NCBI GenBank assembly: GCA_000063505.1
Contig: CT971583.1
Coordinates: 713,918 to 777,917, forward strand
Direction: 5' to 3'
DNA from: Synechococcus sp. WH 7803
GTDB taxonomy: Bacteria; Cyanobacteriota; Cyanobacteriia; PCC-6307; Cyanobiaceae
Length of the DNA stretch: 64,000 nt
This document shows, in pieces, positions 57,473 to 64,000 of this stretch. Both the position numbers and the translations under genes were made by a program. Within the stretch, counting starts at the first letter, position 1; every line of letters begins with the position of its first letter. The notes beneath the pieces are model-generated. The model was not told the DNA's origin, ran no database searches, and worked only from the letters and a program-made list of their open reading frames with translations.

Positions 57473-57502
57473 AAAGCCCTCACCAATCGGTGGGGGCTTT
57501 TT
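57473..57502 (+). terminator. Intrinsic terminator of psbA
   Basis: A 12-base stem (AAAGCCCTCACC with GGTGGGGGCTTT, one G-U pair, loop AATC) is followed by TT and AT-rich sequence. It begins 40 bases after the psbA stop on the same strand. It is a plausible rho-independent terminator between psbA and the convergent Coq4-like gene. Confidence 0.85.
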
Positions 57503-57524
57503 ATTGATCGCCCTCCGTCACTGT

Positions 57525-58193
57525 CTATTGAGGCGAAATTGGAACGATCTTCAATTCTTCTCGCCACGCCTCAAGAGGCTTTTCCCAGGCCTCTTCAAAT
57601 TTGCAAGCGGGAATGCACTCAACACCTTGCTGTCCCATGCAAATTCCTTTTGTGGCACTGTCCAACCATGCTTCGTAGCATCCGTCATTGAGCAGGGCGT
57701 GATACAGAAAAGCCGGTATCAGCATCAATGACACCGGGCTGCGCCATTGAGCCATCCCAAACCCCAACACACCCAATTCACCCTCGAGAGATACGTCGAA
57801 CCCTGTCAGCACGTGCAGGATGTCGTGGGTCTCGCGCATTCGATGACTGACGTACTCCAACGGTGATGTAATTGGATTTGGATCGTTGATTTTGTTGAGA
57901 GTCAGTCCAGCCCGCTGTAAGTGGGAGCCGTAGTGGTACCCAAGGGAGTGATTTGGCATGGACAGGAGCTGGTCCAATGTGATGGTTTTTGGCCTCCAAC
58001 CTTCGTCGATCAGTGCTTTCATGCGAGGAAGAGCTGCGACGTATCCGAGCTCTTTGGGTAATCCGTAGGTCGTTTTGAGAAGTTCGTAGAGGCGGATCGC
58101 GCTGTTGACATCCTGGCCACGTGTGTCGACATAATTGGCAACTGCCTGGAGCTTGGTTAAGGTCAATTCGTTAAAAGTGTCTCCTAGGTTCAT
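57525..58193 (-). CDS. Coq4-family protein
   Basis: The 222-residue protein has the Coq4 zinc motif HDILHVLTGF in MRETHDILHVLTGFDVSLEG (HDxxHxxTG, with Glu downstream). In eukaryotes Coq4 organises ubiquinone synthesis, but cyanobacteria make plastoquinone and phylloquinone, so the bacterial role here must differ. The gene is convergent with psbA, with a terminator between, and divergent from the GFA-like gene (90-base T-rich gap). Confidence 0.85.
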   Translation of the reverse strand: MNLGDTFNELTLTKLQAVANYVDTRGQDVNSAIRLYELLKTTYGLPKELGYVAALPRMKALIDEGWRPKTITLDQLLSMPNHSLGYHYGSHLQRAGLTLNKINDPNPITSPLEYVSHRMRETHDILHVLTGFDVSLEGELGVLGFGMAQWRSPVSLMLIPAFLYHALLNDGCYEAWLDSATKGICMGQQGVECIPACKFEEAWEKPLEAWREELKIVPISPQ

Positions 58194-58283
58194 CGTCTTT
58201 AGTTTGGCGAGTCTGTTGATATGATTTTAACATCCTCCTGCCTGAATAGCTGTTATAATAGATGGTAAATATCTGCTTGTTCA

Positions 58284-58904
58284 GTGAAGACAGTGGCTTG
58301 TCAGTGTGGGTCTGTGCGGCTCGAGTTGGATGATTTAGACATTCTTGGTTCGGTTCTTTGTGGTTGTTCAGAATGTCGTCTTGTTAATACTATTCTGCAT
58401 GGCCTTGGGGGGCCAGTTGTAACCTCTTGCTTGCGTGCTGTTTATTTAAAGGCTGGGCATTTTCGTATTGTGGAGACATCCTCTGAACCGTGTGCCCGCA
58501 GGCTGCGTCTTTCTGCTAGGTCGACGACGCGTCGGCTCTTTTGTGCGCGATGCCGCTCGGTTATCGCGATGCGCCATGCCATGTATGCAGAGAGTGTTTT
58601 CGCGCTTCCAGTTGATCTTGTGCGAAGTGATTTTGAGATCGATTGTTCTCCTCAGGCCTACGTTGGAATGATTGATTTTGACCAGGATTTTGGTTTGATT
58701 GACGATGCTTTGCCGCTCTTTCATAGCTTTCGTTATCAGCAGGAGCTTCGGCGTTTTCTCTCTATTGCAAGATTTTCTGAGATCGTCTCTCTGCATCCTC
58801 ATGGCTCGAGACATCCCATTGATGATGAGCTGAATCGATTGCCTGTGATGGATTTGGACCATGGTTTGCAAGAGCATGAACTCGTTCAACCTTCCTGCCT
58901 TGGT
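58284..58904 (+). CDS. GFA/CENP-V-like zinc protein
   Basis: The frame from GTG 58284 gives about 207 residues. The N-terminal half has the Cys pattern of the GFA (glutathione-dependent formaldehyde-activating) family: VACQCGSVRL, then LCGCSECRLV, then a later LFCARCRS, which would hold zinc. GFA-fold proteins bind small thiol adducts, but many have other roles. The C-terminal half (about 100 residues) is not explained by the GFA fold. Base use is T-rich compared with neighbours. The stop ends at 58907. Confidence 0.7.
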
Positions 58905-58920
58905 TAGCGTTGATCGTTTG

Positions 58921-60443
58921 ATGTCGCCCCCTCTCATCCGTAGCCCTGGGTTTTTTTCACTTTTGCTTGCCTACTCGGCACCATTTCTCAACACCAGTTT
59001 GGTGACTGTTGCAGTGCCTGATCTTTCCTTGGCCTTTGCAGCTTCATCCGCTGATCTGCTTTGGATTGTCAACATATCTGCAGGTGTTGGTGGCGTGCTG
59101 GTGTTGATTTTCGGCCCTCTCGCCGATCAGCTGCAGGCGAAGCATCTTTTCAGAATTGGTCTTTGGTGGCTGTCGGGATCCACGCTGCTATCGATGGTGG
59201 CCTGGTCGTTGCCTGCTCTGGTGCTGGCCCGGGCATTGGCCGGCATTGGTGCCGCCATGGTCCTTCCCAGTTCTTATGCATTGGGCATGCAGGTTGCAAC
59301 CCGTGAGCGGACAGCTCATGCTGTTGCAATGTTTTCGGCTGCTTCGACGGCAGGGTTTGTCTTTGGCCCTGTGTTATCCGCTTTGCTTCTGACCAGCTTC
59401 AGTTGGCGAGGGTCATTTTTGCCTGTGCTTCTTTGCACTGGATGCAGTGCATTGATGTTGTTCAAGACATCATTGCCAGAGTATAAAGTTACTCGCACGC
59501 TCATAGATTCTCTCCGTGTCTTCGACTGGCTTGGGGTGGGGCTTCTCTTTGCTCTGTCAGGAACAGGTCTTCGGTTGATTCAGGCATTGATTTCCCTGGA
59601 TTGGCTGTTAGTGCTGTTATGCTTTTCCGCTATTGTATTGATTGTTTATTGGTTGTTGAATCATCTCAAGAAGGTGGCTAACCCTGTAATTTCACTCTCT
59701 GTGATGATTCAACCGGGCTTTCTGTGGTCCGTTGGATTGCTTGTTATGGCTCAGCTCGTTTATTCTGGTTATGTCTACCTGACCCCTCAACTGCTGCAGT
59801 TGGCTAAGGATACTAGTTCTGGAACTATTGGCTTTCTCCTGTTTTGTGTTGCAATTGCTGGTGTCGTTGTTTCTTTTTTTACGCCTAATTTGGCCCGACG
59901 TGTTGGTGAGCGTCGACTGATGTTGTGCAGTCTTCTAGTTGTGCTTTTGGCTTTAGTCCTTCTTGGGTTACTGGCAGCGTTTCCTCCGGTAAAGGGATTC
60001 ATGCTGATGTTTTCATTGGTTAGTTTATTGCTCTGTTTTTTCTCCCCTACTACTGTCTTGATGACTGCTCATATGGTCCATTCTTTTTCTGACGATCTTC
60101 GCTCGACGGCCTCGGCTGTCTTGGCTTCTGTGATTCGTTATGGATATATTGTGGGTTCACTCGTTGTCGCTGCTATCACGCAGGCTGTGTATCAATACCA
60201 GTTGCGGCCTCTTGTTTCGAGTCTCGACTCTCAAGACCGTTCGATTCTGTTAGGTTCTTTAGGTAGTGCTATCTCTCATCAGAATTCTCTCGTTTCATCA
60301 GTCCACGTTGGTCTGATTGAAGCAGCCATTCGCGCATTCTCTGATGGATATGCCGTTGCATGTGCAGCGTTGGCTCTGCTTCTTGCTCTTGTAATAGTAT
60401 TCTTCTATTTTTGTTTTTCTCCACGTTTTATTGGGGGAAAGTA

Positions 60444-60444
<1 letters not shown>
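58921..60444 (+). CDS. MFS transporter (DHA2-like)
   Basis: From ATG 58921 the protein is 507 residues with about 13-14 hydrophobic helices. It shows MFS motif A, GPLADQLQAKHLFRIG, and a helix-4/5 region, ARALAGIGAAMVLPSSYALG. The length and motif order fit the 14-helix DHA2 drug/proton antiporters. ATG 58876 and 58861 would extend it into the GFA gene. The stop overlaps the next ATG (TAATG). Codon use is T-rich, unlike the window average. Confidence 0.85.
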
Positions 60445-62798
<2,354 letters not shown>

Positions 62799-62897
62799 TC
62801 AGCACAGGTCGCTTCAGGGGAGGCGATCTGCGCCATTCATCAGTGGGCCTTATCCATCCCATTGCTGATGCTCGTGGCGTTCGGCTTCCGCATCGGG

Positions 62898-62925
62898 TTG
62901 TCAAGCCGCAAAGTTCCTTTACATT
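62898..62925 (+). promoter_or_regulatory. Candidate sigma-70-type promoter of second psbA
   Basis: TTGTCA at 62898-62903 and TACATT at 62920-62925 are separated by 16 bases, close to -35 and -10 consensus spacing. Transcription would start near 62932 and give a 5' leader of about 62 bases before the psbA ATG. The match is by eye and not tested. Confidence 0.5.
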
Positions 62926-62993
62926 GTCGGAGTCGGATCGCCGACTTTCTTTACCGCTGAAGGGTTTTCCCTGACGCTTTCTCCCCCGTTCTC

Positions 62994-64000
62994 ATGACCA
63001 CCACCATTCAGCAGCGCTCCGGCGCCAATGGCTGGCAGTCCTTCTGCGAGTGGGTCACCTCCACCAACAACCGCCTGTATGTGGGCTGGTTCGGTGTGCT
63101 GATGATCCCCACCCTGCTGGCTGCCACCACCTGCTTCATCGTTGCTTTCATCGCAGCGCCCCCCGTCGACATCGACGGCATCCGTGAGCCCGTCGCTGGC
63201 TCCCTGATCTACGGCAACAACATCATCTCCGGTGCTGTTGTGCCCTCCTCGAACGCCATCGGCCTTCACTTCTATCCCATCTGGGAAGCTGCTTCTCTCG
63301 ACGAGTGGCTGTACAACGGCGGTCCTTACCAGCTGGTTGTCTTCCACTTCCTGATCGGCATCTTCTGCTACATGGGTCGCGAGTGGGAACTCTCCTACCG
63401 CCTCGGCATGCGCCCCTGGATCTGCGTTGCTTACAGCGCACCCGTGGCTGCTGCCTCCGCCGTGTTCCTGGTGTACCCCTTCGGTCAGGGTTCCTTCTCT
63501 GACGGCATGCCCCTCGGCATCTCCGGCACCTTCAACTTCATGCTGGTGTTCCAGGCAGAGCACAACATCCTGATGCACCCCTTCCACATGATGGGCGTCG
63601 CAGGTGTGTTCGGTGGCTCCCTGTTCTCCGCCATGCACGGCTCCCTGGTGACCTCCTCCCTGGTGCGTGAAACCACCGAGAGCGAGTCCCAGAACTACGG
63701 CTACAAGTTCGGCCAAGAGGAAGAGACCTACAACATCGTGGCTGCCCACGGTTACTTCGGTCGCCTGATCTTCCAATACGCCTCCTTCAACAACAGCCGC
63801 AGCCTGCACTTCTTCCTGGCTGCCTGGCCTGTGGTCGGCATCTGGTTCACTGCCCTGGGCGTCAGCACCATGGCTTTCAACCTGAACGGTTTCAACTTCA
63901 ACCAGTCCATCCTTGATGGTCAGGGCCGCGTCCTGAACACCTGGGCTGATGTGCTGAACCGCGCCAACCTCGGCATGGAAGTGATGCACGAGCGCAACGC
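62994..64000 (+). CDS. psbA: Photosystem II D1 protein, Glu130 form (D1:2 type), partial
   Basis: The visible 335 residues start [20 protein letters not shown] and match D1 to VMHERNA, where the window ends before the C-terminus. The residue at standard position 130 is Glu (YMGREWELS), the mark of the D1:2 isoform used under high light or stress. Apart from the N-terminus and the segment after residue 120, the DNA is almost identical to the first psbA, even at silent sites. The frame continues past 64000. Confidence 0.97.
   Translation, partial: MTTTIQQRSGANGWQSFCEWVTSTNNRLYVGWFGVLMIPTLLAATTCFIVAFIAAPPVDIDGIREPVAGSLIYGNNIISGAVVPSSNAIGLHFYPIWEAASLDEWLYNGGPYQLVVFHFLIGIFCYMGREWELSYRLGMRPWICVAYSAPVAAASAVFLVYPFGQGSFSDGMPLGISGTFNFMLVFQAEHNILMHPFHMMGVAGVFGGSLFSAMHGSLVTSSLVRETTESESQNYGYKFGQEEETYNIVAAHGYFGRLIFQYASFNNSRSLHFFLAAWPVVGIWFTALGVSTMAFNLNGFNFNQSILDGQGRVLNTWADVLNRANLGMEVMHERN

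Overview
The window comes from a unicellular marine cyanobacterium, most likely a Synechococcus of the marine picocyanobacterial radiation with fairly high GC. The support is two psbA genes, one with Gln and one with Glu at the D1 position-130 site, a 358-residue D1, NDH-1 subunits NdhL and NdhD, plastocyanin beside cytochrome c6, a fused HisIE, a cyAbrB regulator, a group-2 sigma factor, several Nif11-type proteins and a set of small families typical of cyanobacteria (Ycf51-like, DUF1824, DUF2605, DUF2752, DUF3007). Family names are recognised from the protein sequences by eye; no database search was run.

Layout. 1-8961: an accessory carbohydrate/redox block (cupin, SMP-30-type lactonase, Nif11 protein, GlcG/HbpS-like protein, SDR, VOC protein, DoxX, GMC oxidoreductase, large GH63-like glucosidase). 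9048-18492: tRNA-Leu(UAA), ndhL, trpA, cyAbrB, a small c-type cytochrome, a Nif11-cupin fusion, a PsiE-like membrane protein, a group-2 sigma factor, a small metzincin-like protease, an L,D-transpeptidase lipoprotein, hisIE and a divergent QueD-like protein. 18452-30636: clpB carrying a one-base frameshift, petJ and petE, hemE, glgB, a CocE-type hydrolase and a Ycf51-like protein. 30701-40828: a forward run headed by a 1476-residue TamB/TIC236-like protein, then a ROK kinase, proA, folB, an esterase and three membrane-associated proteins. 40818-54680: a mostly reverse block with an orphan 488-residue protein, an M3 peptidase, ndhD, thrB, glk, thrS, a muramidase-like protein, trpS, an RGG-rich protein and a CDF transporter. 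54834-64000: a DUF697 protein, psbA (Q130 form), a T-rich accessory segment (Coq4-like, GFA-like, MFS transporter, membrane/permuted-NlpC-like fusion), an NAD-type gap and a second psbA (E130 form) cut by the window end.

Functional links. Electron transport is represented by psbA x2, petE, petJ, another c-type cytochrome, ndhL and ndhD. Glycogen and glucose use is represented by glgB, glk, a ROK kinase, gap and the GH63-like enzyme. The chromosome is very compact: no stretch over 300 bases lacks a gene, the longest gaps being about 267 (before the second psbA), 247 (between the sigma factor and the DUF2214 gene) and 219 bases (before trpS on the reverse strand). Most convergent gene pairs abut or overlap, and one intrinsic terminator sits inside the trpA coding sequence.

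The points most worth following are the clpB frameshift with downstream in-frame GTG codons that could still give the short isoform, the terminator inside trpA, the T-rich cassette between two unlike psbA copies with its membrane/cysteine-peptidase-like fusion, the Nif11-cupin fusion, and the perfect inverted repeat upstream of the first psbA.
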